Part shown: piece by piece, positions 36,806-46,336 of the stretch
Numbering within the stretch: the stretch's first letter is position 1
Layout: the number at the start of each line of letters is the position of its first letter
NCBI GenBank assembly: GCA_963773315.1
Contig: CAVZAF010000003.1
Span: forward strand, 124,001-188,000
Reading direction: 5' to 3'
Source of the DNA: DATKAS01 sp963773315
GTDB lineage: Bacteria > Actinomycetota > Acidimicrobiia > Acidimicrobiales > DATKAS01
Length of the DNA: 64,000 nt
Translations under genes and position numbers: made by a program
Notes under the pieces: model-generated
Databases searched by the model: none
What the model was told of the DNA's origin: nothing
What the model saw: the letters and a program-made list of their open reading frames with translations, nothing else

Positions 36806-37357
36806 TCAGGCTATCGGTAGGTCGCCGGGGGTGTCGGCGTCGCGGAGGGCTTCGTCGTGCTGCAATCGCACCTGCACGACTGCGAGGCCCTCGACCGCGC
36901 GGTGCGGAGCGCGCTCCCCCTCGTCGAGCTCGTTGCGCAGGTGGTCGAGGCACCGACGGCGATACGCGGCCAGCAGCGGCTCGAGGCGGTCGCTGCGAGG
37001 GATGACCGCGTCGGCGTCGTCGGTGAGCGCGTCGAGCAGCTCGGTGATCGCACCGGGGGTGATGCTGACGAGGTCGCAGGCAGCGACGACGACGAGCTCG
37101 GCATCGGTCTGCTCGAGCGCGGTGACGATCCCCGCGAGCGGGCCTTGGCCCGCGGCACGGTCGGGACGCGCGTCGAGGCCGAGCGCTCTCAGCCGATCGA
37201 GGTCGCCGCCGACCGCGAAGACGGGTGCGGCGCCGGCTGCCGCGAGCGCGCCGGCGACCCGAAGCGCGAGCGGACGGCCGCCGATCTCGATGAACGCCTT
37301 GTCGGTGCCCATCCGCGAGCTCGCGCCCCCGGTGAGCACCACCCCGGCGAACCTCAT
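36806..37357 (-). CDS. mobA: Molybdenum cofactor guanylyltransferase MobA
   Basis: 183 residues. FAGVVLTGGASSRMGTDKAF is the GTP-binding signature. RPDRAAGQGPLAGIVTAL and VVVAACDLVSI (metal-binding Asp) follow, and DAVIPRSDRLEPLLAAYRR completes the fold. It attaches GMP to molybdopterin to make MGD for DMSO-reductase family enzymes. Some homologs (MobA-like) act on other nucleotides, but the motifs here fit MobA. Confidence 0.88.
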   Translation of the reverse strand: MRFAGVVLTGGASSRMGTDKAFIEIGGRPLALRVAGALAAAGAAPVFAVGGDLDRLRALGLDARPDRAAGQGPLAGIVTALEQTDAELVVVAACDLVSITPGAITELLDALTDDADAVIPRSDRLEPLLAAYRRRCLDHLRNELDEGERAPHRAVEGLAVVQVRLQHDEALRDADTPGDLPIA

Positions 37358-37360
37358 CGG

Positions 37361-37600
37361 TCAGCGCTCGGCAACGGGGTTGAACACGCGGGTCGTGCTC
37401 GGCGGGTCTTTCACGAGCAGCGCGCTCGGACGGATCGGACGAGGCACGAGGTTGCCGCCGCAGTTCGGGCACACGCCGTGGAGCACCTCGTCGACGCAGG
37501 TCGCGCACCACGTGCACTCGTAGGTGCAGATGCGCGCGTCCGGGCTGTCGGGAGGCAGGTCGACATCGCAGTTCTCACACGAAGGTCGCAGCTCGAGCAT
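37361..37600 (-). CDS. DUF1272 cysteine-rich protein
   Basis: 79 residues. CENCDVDLPPDSPDARICTY, ECTWCATCVDEVLHGVCPNC and GGNLVPRPIRP form the DUF1272 domain, a double zinc-ribbon of unknown function. It starts 91 bases from the divergent uppP and is the first gene of the mobA-rhodanese-rnd run. Confidence 0.88.
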   Translation of the reverse strand: MLELRPSCENCDVDLPPDSPDARICTYECTWCATCVDEVLHGVCPNCGGNLVPRPIRPSALLVKDPPSTTRVFNPVAER

Positions 37601-37651
37601 CTGCCCATCGTGACGCAGTCAGTTAGCGGAAGGTAAAACTCTTCGGGCCGA

Positions 37652-37689
37652 GCCGAGAAAAGTCAGCCGCACGCTGCACACTTCTCGGC
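37652..37689 (+). promoter_or_regulatory. Inverted repeat in the uppP leader
   Basis: GCCGAGAA and TTCTCGGC are exact complements with a 22-base loop. The right arm ends two bases before the uppP ATG, so folding of the leader would hide the ribosome-binding region. Possible translational control; not proven. Confidence 0.35.
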
Positions 37690-37691
37690 CA

Positions 37692-38579
37692 ATGAGCTAC
37701 TTCCAAGCCATCGTGATCGGCGTGCTGCAGGGGATCACCGAGCTGTTTCCGATCTCGAGCCTCGGGCACTCGGTCCTGATCCCGGCCTGGCTGGGCTGGG
37801 ATCAGATCGTCAGCGCGCAGTCCGCCGGCGAGTCGTTCTATCTCGCGTTCGTCGTCGCTCTGCACGTCGCCACGGCGCTCGCGCTGCTCGTGTTCTTCCG
37901 CGAGGACTGGATCCGGATCATTCGCGGGTTCTTCCGGACTCTCCGGACCCGGCGACTCGAGACCCCCGACGAACGAATGGCGTGGCTGCTCATCGTCGCG
38001 ACGATCCCCGCGGGACTCACCGGCCTTGCGCTCGAGCACTCGCTGAGGACTCAGTTCGCGAAGCCGCTCTCCGCGGCGATCTTCCTCACGCTCAACGGCG
38101 TGATCCTTCTCATCGGCGAGCGAGTGCGCCGTCGGACTCAGGTCCGCAAGCTCGTCGAAGAGCATCCCACTGCGCACAGCGCGGGAGAAGAGGGACGGCG
38201 CCTCGACACGCTCGAGTTCAAGGAAGCCGGGGCCGTCGGCGTCGCCCAGGTCGGCGCGCTCTTCGCGGGCGTCAGCCGGTCGGGCATCACGATGGTCGCC
38301 GGCCTGGTGCGCGGGCTCGACCACGAGGATGCAGCGCGCTTCTCGTTCCTCCTCGCGACGCCGATCATCCTCGCCGCGGGCGTCTACAAGATCCCCGACC
38401 TTCTGGGCCATCTCGGCGACGGAGTCCGCGGCCAAGCCTTGGTCGGCAGCATCTTCGCCGGTCTCTCTGCGTTTGCTTCCGTGCGGTTCCTCATGCGGTT
38501 CTTCGAGACGAGGAACCTCTTGCCGTTCGCGATCTACTGCCTCGCGTTCGGGGGGATCTCCATCATCCACTTCGCTTGA
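37692..38579 (+). CDS. uppP: Undecaprenyl-diphosphatase UppP (BacA)
   Basis: 295 residues, multi-pass membrane enzyme that regenerates undecaprenyl phosphate for peptidoglycan synthesis. QAIVIGVLQGITELFPISSL and GHSVLIPAWL carry the (E/Q)-rich and PxSS-GH motifs. GALFAGVSRSGITMVAGLV is the PGxSRSGxT motif. Several hydrophobic helices follow. Intact. Confers bacitracin tolerance when abundant. Confidence 0.92.
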   Translation: MSYFQAIVIGVLQGITELFPISSLGHSVLIPAWLGWDQIVSAQSAGESFYLAFVVALHVATALALLVFFREDWIRIIRGFFRTLRTRRLETPDERMAWLLIVATIPAGLTGLALEHSLRTQFAKPLSAAIFLTLNGVILLIGERVRRRTQVRKLVEEHPTAHSAGEEGRRLDTLEFKEAGAVGVAQVGALFAGVSRSGITMVAGLVRGLDHEDAARFSFLLATPIILAAGVYKIPDLLGHLGDGVRGQALVGSIFAGLSAFASVRFLMRFFETRNLLPFAIYCLAFGGISIIHFA

Positions 38580-38634
38580 CGCGCGGGCGCATCCCCCGAG
38601 GTTCGGCGCGGGGCGGCAACGCCCCGTTCGAGGC

Positions 38635-39125
38635 CTAGCTGATCGTTCCCCGACGCTTGGTGATCTGTCGGACCAGCTCGACGGCCAGGCCCACGAGCAT
38701 GAGCGCCGTCCCAACGACGAGCAGCGTCCCGTTGGATCCGGTGCGAGGCAGCACCTCCACCCCGAGCACTTCGGCGGTGGTGGTAGCGCCAGTGGTGGTT
38801 GCGCCGGTCGTGGTGGTCGCCTCGGTCGTGGTTGCGCCAGTCGGCGCCAGTCGTGGTGGTCGCCTCGGTCGTGGTTGCGCCAGTCGTGGTTGCGCAGCGT
38901 GGTGGTCGCCTCGGTCGTGGTTGCGCCAGTCGTGGTGGTCGCCTCAGTGGTGATGGTCGACTGGGTGGCGGCGGTCGTGTCCGGGATGCACGGCTGACCG
39001 ATGGTCGTCGTCGTCGAGCAATTCCACCGCGGAACCGCGCTCGCCGGGGAGGCCCAACCGATCGCGAAGAGAACCGCGCCGACGACGATCAGCACCCCGC
39101 CGGTGTGGTGTCGGCGAAACCTCAT
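38635..39125 (-). CDS. Thr-rich LPXTG cell-wall-anchored protein (frameshift in repeats)
   Basis: A signal peptide (GGVLIVVGAVLFAIGWASPA then SA) is followed by VPRWNCSTTTT and a long run of TTTEATTTTGATTT-type repeats. The end, read in the other frame, is EVLGVEVLPRTGSNG, a hydrophobic helix (LLVVGTALMLVGLAVEL) and a KRR tail, a full sortase signal. The DNA repeats (about 30 bases, built on GTGGTCGCCTCGGTCGTGG) contain the frame break near 38850-38910. Probably a heavily O-glycosylated surface stalk (inference). Confidence 0.8.
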
Positions 39126-39265
39126 GTCACGACCTCCTTGAGCGCTGGCGGGTCCAGCCCTCCGGCACTCAAGGTGACGGTGTCGTCACAGTCCGAACAG
39201 GGCCAGAGGAACGTCGTCGGGCAGGACCTAGGTCACCCCAGCGGCGAAGCGCCGCTGATCGCGCC

Positions 39266-39709
39266 CTATCCCTCGGCGGGCACCCCGGTGGGATCGCATT
39301 GCGCGAGGAAGTGCGCGCAGCGTTCGGCTTCGTCGTCCTCGCCGATGCGGGCCGCGGTCTGGCCGAGGCCGCGCAGTGCCCGCAGGAACCCGCGGTTCTC
39401 CTCGAACTGCCAGCGGACGTAGCCACTGCCGCGCCACCCGTTGGCCCGCAAGCGGTCGAGCCCGCGGTGATACCCGACGCGGAAGCACGCGTACGCCTCG
39501 GTGTCGTCGCGAGCGAGCATGCCGAGCTGGGCCCACGCGTCGAGGTAGCGCGGCCAGCGTGCCGCGACGGCCGCGACCGCGTCTCGGCGCGACGCCTCGT
39601 CTCGTGCGAGCGCGTCCGCGAGCGCGGCGCGAGCGTCGCCAGGCTCGAGGTCGAGCACGGTCTCGGGCGGACCGGATGCGGACAGGTTGATCGGGCGCGA
39701 GTCGCTCAC
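39266..39709 (-). CDS. DUF3151 family protein
   Basis: 147 residues from GTG 39709, which overlaps the nucleoside hydrolase stop (GTGA). PRYLDAWAQLGMLARDDTEA, FRVGYHRGLDRLRANGWRG and YVRWQFEENRGFLRALRGLG are the conserved DUF3151 blocks of Actinobacteria. TPR-like helical content. Function unknown. Confidence 0.82.
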   Translation of the reverse strand: MSDSRPINLSASGPPETVLDLEPGDARAALADALARDEASRRDAVAAVAARWPRYLDAWAQLGMLARDDTEAYACFRVGYHRGLDRLRANGWRGSGYVRWQFEENRGFLRALRGLGQTAARIGEDDEAERCAHFLAQCDPTGVPAEG

Positions 39710-40565
39710 GAGCCCGAATGTAGGTGCTCGATCGCCTGGAGCCACCGTTCGGAGAACGCGTCGCCGTCGACATCGGCGACCACGTTGCCGTCGAACGTCA
39801 CGCCGTCCCACCCGACAGCGACGGCAGCCGCGAGCGGATCGTGGTGGAAGTTGAGGAGGTCGGGTGGGAGCTTCGGGTTCTGCGTCGGCGAGTCCCTCGC
39901 GTCGATCGACGCCGTACGCCTCGGCCTGACGCGCCATCAGCTCGCCGAGTGGTCCGGCAGCCGCGGAGCCGAGGCAGGTGAGCGGCGCGCAGGTGCACCT
40001 TCACGGTCGCGGCGAGGGGGACGATCGTCAGCCCAGCGAGCCGGCTCACGATCTCGGCGGCGCGGGTGTCGCACTGGATGTTCCAGTCGTACTCCTCAGG
40101 CCATTGCGGATAGCCCGCATCTGGCCGGCGGTAGCCGCCACCCATCACGACGACCGGCACGGTGTCGAGCATCCCCGGCCGAGCGACCTCGAACAGACCG
40201 AGGTTCGTGAAGGGTCCGATCGCGATCACGGTCGCGCCGCGGTCGATGCTCTGCTCCATCAGATCGAACGCGGCGCCCGTCGTCGACGGCACCGACTCGA
40301 TCGCGTGACCCCAGTAGCGCGTGTCGTCGGGGAAGCCCCCGGGCTGCCTCAACGTCGTCATCGAGTGCTCGGCGCCGGCGGCGACAGGGATGCCGGAGCG
40401 CCCCGCGAGGTGCAGCACCTCGAGCGCGAACCCGGCGCGGCGACCACCTTCTTCATGAGTCGTTGTGATGCCGGTGATCTCGACGTCAGGCCAGCCCAAC
40501 AGCATCGCGAGCGCGCACACATCGTCGGGATCACCACCGATGTCGGTGTCGAGATGCACCAGCAC
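39706..40565 (-). CDS. Inosine-uridine preferring nucleoside hydrolase (frameshifts)
   Basis: MLVHLDTDIGGDPDDVCALA is the calcium-binding DxDxxxDD signature. GRSGIPVAAGAEH, VIAIGPFTNLGLF, VVVMGGGYRR and EEYDWNIQCDTRAAE are family blocks. At least two frame breaks between 39900 and 39990 split the last third. The other frames give PKLPPDLLNFHHDPLAAAVA and WLQAIEHLHSGS, ending at the stop that overlaps the DUF3151 gene. It splits ribonucleosides into base and ribose for salvage. Confidence 0.85.
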
Positions 40566-40595
40566 GGCGCGAGTGTCTCAGTAGCGTGCCGCGCC

Positions 40596-40886
40596 GTGCT
40601 CGCGATCTCGTTGCCGGATTGGCTCGATCAACCCACGCTCCGCAACGTCGCACTCGGCACGATGGCTGGCCTCGCCCTCCTCGCGTTCCTCGTGGCGTGG
40701 CTGGTGAGGAAGGTCGTCATGAAGCTCATCCTCGTCGTGCTGCTGGTGGGGGCGGGGTTTGCGATCTACAACCAGCGCGAGGAGCTCGCGACCTGCGCGA
40801 AGGACTGCGACTGCAAGTTCTTCGGGATGGAGGTCACCCTGCCCGAGGGCGCCGCCGACGCCTGCGCGATCGTCAACCACCAGTAG
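40596..40886 (+). CDS. Small membrane protein with Cys-rich tail
   Basis: 96 residues from GTG 40596. Two adjacent hydrophobic segments (VALGTMAGLALLAFLVAWLV and KLILVVLLVGAGFAIYN) are followed by REELATCAKDCDCKFFGMEV, with four Cys in total. The tail might bind metal or form disulfides outside the membrane. Family not recognised. It runs into the opposing hydrolase gene by 14 bases. Confidence 0.65.
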   Translation: MLAISLPDWLDQPTLRNVALGTMAGLALLAFLVAWLVRKVVMKLILVVLLVGAGFAIYNQREELATCAKDCDCKFFGMEVTLPEGAADACAIVNHQ

Positions 40887-41632
40887 CGACGGCAAGCCGC
40901 ACGATCGCGGCGAACTCGTCAGGGTGCGTGGTGTGGGCGCCGTGCCCCGCGTCGTTGATCGTGACCATCGTCGGGTTGGCCAGCGTCGAGAACAGGAGCT
41001 CGGTCGACTGCCGGTGGTGGGCTGCCCCGTTCTCGCCGCGGGCCGTGACGACCGGCACCACGATCGCGGTTGCGTCGTACGGCGCGGTCCTGCCCAGATC
41101 GGTGATCTCGCCGACGAGCGCGGGGCCCTCGGCGCGACGGCTCTCGCGCGTCGCTGCGGGCAGGCGATCCCATCGCTCGTCGCCGATCATCCGGCGCATG
41201 AACCGCTCGGAGATGTCGGCTGGGTCGTCATCGGCGCGCGACTGCTTCACGATGCTGTACCCGCCTGAGGTGTGGGGCCACCAATCGGCCCACGGCATGG
41301 GCGCTTCGAACACGACGACGGCACGAACCAGATCGGGGCGAGCTTGCGCCACCGCGAGCGCGACGTTGCCCCCGTAGCTGTGCCCCACCACGACCGCCGG
41401 ACGCTCCTGCATCACGAAGAGCAGATCGTCGACCTGGCTCGCCACGGTGAACGGTGGTCCGACGTCGTGCGAGCCCGCGTAGCCCCGACGGTCGTAAACG
41501 ACAGTGTGCAGGTCTCTCAGCCGGCGCACGAGCTTCGAGAAGCTCGACGCGCGATCCAGCGATCCGTGCACGAACACGACCAATGGCGCGTCGTCAGGTC
41601 CTGCTTCTGACCTCGACCCACAGCCCGGCCAT
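40873..41632 (-). CDS. Alpha/beta-hydrolase (5' frameshift)
   Basis: APLVVFVHGSLDRASSFSKL is the oxyanion HG region. VVVGHSYGGNVALAVAQ is the nucleophile elbow GHSYGG. MVTINDAGHGAHTTHPDEF supplies the catalytic His. From ATG 41632 the frame reads MAGLWVEVRSRT and then breaks near 41600; one base off gives GPDDAPLVVF. About 250 residues. Substrate unknown (esterase, lactonase or haloperoxidase-like are all possible). Confidence 0.83.
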
Positions 41633-41655
41633 CGGCGCACCCTATGCTCCGAGCG

Positions 41656-42273
41656 ATGGAGCTCCTGCTCATCCGCCACGCGCTGCCGATCCGCCGAGAA
41701 GACGTCGAAGGCCCCGCGGACCCCGAGCTCTCCGAAGTCGGCCGCGATCAGGCGATGCACCTCGCGAATTGGCTGGCCGACGAGCGGCTCGACGCCGTGT
41801 ACTCGAGCCCCATGCAACGGGCGCGCGAGACGGCCGCGCCGCTCGCCGCGATCCACGGGCTCGAGGTCCTCGTCGACGACGAGCTCGCCGAGTACGACCG
41901 CAACAGCCACTGGTACGTGCCCGTCGAAGAGCTGAAGGCAGCGGGCGATCCGCGGTGGCGCGAGATCGTTGCGGGCGAGTGGGGCGACATCGAGGTCGAC
42001 CCCGAGACCTTTCGAGACGTGGTGCACACGGCCGTCGAGCGGCTCATCGACACCAACCCCTCGAAGCGGATCGCAGCGGTGTGCCACGGCGGCGTGATCA
42101 ACGCCTACCTGTCGAAGATCCTCGGCATCGACAACCCGACCGGCTTCTTCTACCCGAACTACACGAGCATCCACCGGGTCATGGCGGCGCGGAGCGGCGA
42201 GCGAACCGTGCACACGCTCAACGAGACCGCGCACCTCCGCGGCACCGGACTGATCTCAGGGCTCTACGGATGA
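41656..42273 (+). CDS. Histidine phosphatase (phosphoglycerate-mutase-like)
   Basis: 205 residues from ATG 41656. MELLLIRHALPIRRED carries the RHG-like RHA phosphohistidine motif. YSSPMQRARETAAPLA and AAVCHGGVINAYL (second His) complete the site. An in-frame ATG 12 bases earlier exists. The stop overlaps the M18 peptidase start (ATGA). Substrate unknown; not a central mutase by sequence. Confidence 0.87.
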   Translation: MELLLIRHALPIRREDVEGPADPELSEVGRDQAMHLANWLADERLDAVYSSPMQRARETAAPLAAIHGLEVLVDDELAEYDRNSHWYVPVEELKAAGDPRWREIVAGEWGDIEVDPETFRDVVHTAVERLIDTNPSKRIAAVCHGGVINAYLSKILGIDNPTGFFYPNYTSIHRVMAARSGERTVHTLNETAHLRGTGLISGLYG

Positions 42274-43520
42274 TCGATCTCCTCGAGTTCCTCAGGCGGT
42301 CGCCCTCGCCGTACCACGCGGCCGAGTCGGTCGGCCGCGGCGCTCAGCGAAGCGGGGTTCCGCCGGCAATCGCTCGGTGAGCCCATCGACGGTGCGCCCG
42401 GCGGCGCGTTCGTGATCCGGGGCGGCGCGATCGTCGCGTGGCACGTGCCGGCCGAGCCCGCGCCGGGGTTCGTCGTGATCGGTGCGCACACCGACAGCCC
42501 GAACCTGCGCGTGAAGCCTCGCCCCGACACCGGCAGTCGCCGGCTACCGCCAGCTCGGCGTCGACGTGTACGGCGGCGCGCTGGTCAACTCGTGGCTCGA
42601 CCGCGACCTCGGCCTCTCCGGTCGGGTCGCGCTGCGTTCGGGGGAAGTCCGGCTCGTCGAGGTCGATCGCCCGCTCCTCCGGCTGTCCCAGCTCGCGATC
42701 CACCTCGACCGTGACGTGAACGAGCGGGCGTGGTGCTCGACCGCCAGCAGCACGTGGTGCCGATGTGGGGACTCGGGCACTCCCGAGGACGGGGCGTTCG
42801 CGGGGTTCCTCGGCGAAGGAGCTCGACGTCGCCGCCGACGACGTCGTCGCGTGGGACGTCATGACGCACGACCTCGCGCCTCCGTCCGTGCTCGGTGTGG
42901 ACGGCGAGCTCATCGCGTCGGGGCGGCTCGACAACCTGGTCTCTGTGTGGTGCGGCACCGCCGCGCTCGCCCGACGGCGAGTCGTCGCGCATCGCGGTGC
43001 TGGCGCGCGTTCGACCACGAGGAGGTCGGCAGCGAGACGAGCACTGGCGCTGCGAGCCCGCTGCTGGGCGACGTCCTCGAGCGCATCACTGCAGCGCGCG
43101 GCGGGAGTCGCCCGGACCACCTCGCGGCGCTCGCGACCGTCGCTGTGCGTGTCCGCGGACATGGCCCACGCGGTGCATCCGAACTACCTCGACCGCTATG
43201 AGCCGAGCCACCTCGTGCACCCCAACCGCGGGCCGGTGATCAAGACGAACGTCGGCCAGCGCTACGCCACCGACGCCGCGACCGCGGCCGAGTTCGTCGC
43301 CGCGTGCGAGCGAGCCGGCGTGCCGTGGCAGGTGTACTCACATCGCAGCAACATGGCGTGCGGCTCGACGATCGGTCCGATCACCGCGATGCGGCTCGGC
43401 ATCGCGACCGTCGATGTCGGCAACCCGATGCTCTCGATGCACTCGGCGCGCGAGATGGCCGGGCGCGACGACGCCGACTACATGGTCGAAGCGATGACCG
43501 AGGTGCTGCGCGGAGGGTGA
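42270..43520 (+). CDS. M18 family aspartyl aminopeptidase (multiple frameshifts)
   Basis: Dinuclear zinc aminopeptidase. FVVIGAHTDSPNLRVKPRPD, YRQLGVDVYGGALVNSWLDR, RFDHEEVGSETSTGA, CVSADMAHAVHPNYLDRYEP and MLSMHSAREMAGRDDADYM supply the metal and catalytic residues in order. At least five frame breaks between 42340 and 43145 divide it. Two of them (42345, 42535) are cured by removing one base each. It releases N-terminal acidic residues from peptides. Confidence 0.85.
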
Positions 43521-43527
43521 TTCGACC

Positions 43528-44394
43528 GTGAAGTCATCGGACGTCTCGCGTGCGATGTCGGCCGCGATCTCGACAGCTACAGAGCTCGACCTGCCCGCCG
43601 ACGACGCGATCGTCCTTCAGAACTCGAACAAGGTCGCCCTGCGTCTGCTGCCTTGCGATGTCTTCGCGCGGGTCGCTCATGCAGGGCAGGAGGTTGCAGC
43701 GTTCGAAGTCGACCTCGCACGCCGGCTCACTGGGACTGGGAGCCCCGTGGCCGCTCTCGAGCCTCGAGTGGAGCCGCGCGTCTACGAGCGTGACGGCTTC
43801 GCAATGACGCTGTGGACCTACTACGAGCCCGAGACACTGCAGGACGACGTCTCGCCAGCCGACTACGCGCTTGCCCTCGAGCGGCTGCATGAGGGCATGC
43901 GAAGGCTCGACGTCGCCGACGCCGCACTTCACGGATCGAGTCGCGGAGGCGCAAGAGCTCGTCGCGAGCCGAGACCTCACACCCGCGCTCGCCGACCAGG
44001 ACCGAGAGCTTCTGATCGGCACCCTCCGAGACGTGCGACACGCGGTCGTCGACAGCGGCGCGGCCGAGCAGCTGCTGCACGGCGAGCCACATCCCGGGAA
44101 CGTCCTCAACACACAGCAACGGGCTGGTGTTCATCGACCTCGAGACGTGTTGCCGTGGGCCGATCGAATTCGACCTGGCCCATGCGCCCGAGGACGTGAG
44201 CGAGCGCTATCCGGGTGTTGATCAAGCAGCTCGTGAGCGAGTGCCGCCGGCTCGTGCTCGCGATGGTTGCTGCGTGGCGCTGGGACCGAGACGACGAGTT
44301 CCCGAACGGGGAGCGCGCCGGTCGAGCGATCCTGAAGCTGCTGCACGACGGGCCTCCGTGGCCAACACTCGGAGACCTGCGCGACGAGAGCTAG
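43528..44394 (+). CDS. Aminoglycoside-phosphotransferase-like kinase (frameshifts)
   Basis: APH/choline-kinase fold. IVLQNSNKVALRLLPCDVFA holds the ATP-site Lys region. LLHGEPHPGNVL is the Brenner motif (HGxxxxxN). GLVFIDLETCCRGPIEFDLA is the metal DxE/D motif. Breaks near 43925, 44112 and 44218 are each repaired by removing one base, giving VATPHFTDRVAEAQELVASR, NTSNGLVFIDLE and YPVLIKQLVSECRRLVLAMV. It shares the CTAG stop with the opposing acyl-CoA dehydrogenase. Substrate unknown; no drug-resistance claim. Confidence 0.8.
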
Positions 44395-45599
44395 TTACGC
44401 GGCACCGAGCTCCAGGAGACGTCCTTGTCGACCCGCACGTCGCCGGGCAGGCCGAGCACACGCTCGCCGAGGATGTTGCGCATCACCTCGGAGGTGCCGC
44501 CCTCGATCGAGTTCGCGCGTGACCGCAGGAACGCCTTCTGCAAGGTGCTCGCTTCCATCGCGTGCTCGGGGCGCCGCATCGTGTACTCGCCGTAGAGCAT
44601 GCCGTTCGCGCCCATGAGGTTCATCGTGAACTCGTAGATGCGCTTGTTCGACTCTGCGTACGCGAGCTTGCCGGTGGAACCTTCGGGACCCGGCGTACCC
44701 ATCTTGCGGGCGGCTCCGGCCCGGAGGTTCGTGAGCCGATTGACCTCGGCCTCGATCCAGAGCTTCATCAGCTCGTCCTTCATCGCCGGATCGCGCTGCT
44801 CGTCGGGCGTGTCTTGCCACACCTTCACCGCGGCACCGATGGCACCTGAGCCCTTCGGCGCGATCGCTCCACCGATCGACACACGCTCGTTCATGAGCGT
44901 GGTCAGTGAGACGCGCCACCCTGCTCCGGGATCGCCGAGGCGCTCGGCGTCGGGGATGCGCACGTCGGTGAAGTACACCTCGTTGAACTCGGCCTCACCC
45001 GTCATCTGGCGCAGCGGACGCACCTCGACTCCCGGTGCCTGCATGTCGACGACCCACGCGGTGAGACCCGCGTGCTTCGGCACGTCGGGATCGGTGCGGA
45101 AGACGAGCAGGCCCCAGCGGCTGATGTGGGCGAGCGTCGTCCAGACCTTCTGACCGTTGACGATCCACTCGTCGCCGTCGCGCACACCTCGACCCGACAG
45201 ACCGGCGAAGTCAGACCCCGAGCCCGGCTCGGAGAAGAGCTGGCACCACACCTCTTCACCGGTGAAGAGCGGACGCAGGTACCGCTTCTTCTGCTCGTCG
45301 CTGCCCCAGACCTCGACCGTCGGGCCACACATGCCGTAGCCGATCGGGTTGCGGTAGTAGGGGTTCGGGCCGCCGGCCTCGAAGATCCGCTCGTTGATCG
45401 TCTTCTGATGCTTGGGGTTGACGGCGAGGCCGCCGTCGCCCTCGGCGAAGTGCACCCACGCGAGCCCGAGGTCGAACTGGGCACCGAGGAACGCGACCGC
45501 GTCGGTCTTCGACGGGGGGAACTCGGTGAGCAGCTTGTCGATGGCCTCGTTGACCCGGGCCTCTTCGGAGTCGATGGTGCGCGCTTCGACGGTCGTCAT
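44391..45599 (-). CDS. Acyl-CoA dehydrogenase
   Basis: 402 residues, intact. VWCQLFSEPGSGSDFAGLSG and WIVNGQKVWTTLAHISRWGL are the FAD-binding blocks. EVYFTDVRIPDAERLGDPGA, RSRANSIEGGTSEVMRNILG and ERVLGLPGD are the C-terminal signatures, with Glu in the EGGTSE loop near the flavin. Actinobacterial FadE type acting on fatty-acyl or steroid-side-chain CoA. Convergent with the kinase-like gene. Confidence 0.93.
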   Translation of the reverse strand: MTTVEARTIDSEEARVNEAIDKLLTEFPPSKTDAVAFLGAQFDLGLAWVHFAEGDGGLAVNPKHQKTINERIFEAGGPNPYYRNPIGYGMCGPTVEVWGSDEQKKRYLRPLFTGEEVWCQLFSEPGSGSDFAGLSGRGVRDGDEWIVNGQKVWTTLAHISRWGLLVFRTDPDVPKHAGLTAWVVDMQAPGVEVRPLRQMTGEAEFNEVYFTDVRIPDAERLGDPGAGWRVSLTTLMNERVSIGGAIAPKGSGAIGAAVKVWQDTPDEQRDPAMKDELMKLWIEAEVNRLTNLRAGAARKMGTPGPEGSTGKLAYAESNKRIYEFTMNLMGANGMLYGEYTMRRPEHAMEASTLQKAFLRSRANSIEGGTSEVMRNILGERVLGLPGDVRVDKDVSWSSVPRN

Positions 45600-45658
45600 G
45601 GACGGGAATCGTACTCAGCGGGCCCGCTGCGCCCCTAGTTCGGCCCAAGTTGGGACGT

Positions 45659-46303
45659 CTAGTTGAGGTGCGCCAGGAGCCGCTTCAGCTCGGTGCGCTC
45701 GCTGGCCGGGGCGCCCGGCAGCAGCACCCGCAGCCGGATCACCCACCTGAGCGACTCCGCGTCGCCCCTCTGGGCGTAGATGGCCTTCAGGTTGGCGAGC
45801 ATCCGAGAGACGATGGCGATCGAGTCGCTCGGCTCGAGCGGCGCGGCGCCGTACAGCCGGGCCCGATCGGTGGCGTCGAGCACGCGGCCACCGTTGAACG
45901 GGTCGACGTAGACCCCACTGCCCTCGTGGCGCACGATGAAGTGGCCGGGGGCGCCGATGCCGGTGAAGGGCACCCCGAGGCGCCGGCCGACCTCGATCAG
46001 CACCACCGACAGGGTGATCGGGATGCCCCTGCGGCGGTCGAGGACGCGGTCGAGCATCGAATTGTCCGGGTCGTAGTAGTCCGCGTCGTTGCCGCGGAAC
46101 CCCTCGCTGCCGAAGAGGTGCGCGAGCACCCCGTCGCGCGACACGTCTGGGCAGCGTGCGGCGAGATCGTCGAGGCGGGCGAGCTGCGCGGCGACGTCGA
46201 GCCCGGGGTGCGCGTGCGCGGCGATGAGGAAGGCGGCTTCGTCCAACGGAACAGACGCGGCCGGCTGCTCCATCAAGTCTGCGAAGCGCTGGCTCGGCTG
46301 CAT
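45659..46303 (-). CDS. SirB1/transglutaminase-like family protein
   Basis: 214 residues from ATG 46303. DYYDPDNSMLDRVLDRRRGI, PITLSVVLIEVGRRLGVPFT, GIGAPGHFIVRHEG and YVDPFNGGRVLD form the SirB1-type transglutaminase-like core. TPR-like helices follow at the C terminus (MLANLKAIYAQRGDAESLRW). The Cys of the classical triad is absent in what I can see, so a non-catalytic role is possible. Confidence 0.82.
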   Translation of the reverse strand: MQPSQRFADLMEQPAASVPLDEAAFLIAAHAHPGLDVAAQLARLDDLAARCPDVSRDGVLAHLFGSEGFRGNDADYYDPDNSMLDRVLDRRRGIPITLSVVLIEVGRRLGVPFTGIGAPGHFIVRHEGSGVYVDPFNGGRVLDATDRARLYGAAPLEPSDSIAIVSRMLANLKAIYAQRGDAESLRWVIRLRVLLPGAPASERTELKRLLAHLN

Positions 46304-46336
46304 CGCAGCGCACCGTACCCGGGTACCTTCGGATCC

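Noticed and set aside
38781..38960. CRISPR-like array
   Set aside because: The repeats are directly adjacent, of about 30 bases and without unique spacers, and encode Thr-rich peptide in a surface protein gene.
43528..44394. Aminoglycoside resistance gene
   Set aside because: Only the general APH kinase fold is visible. Context and sequence do not point to a drug substrate.
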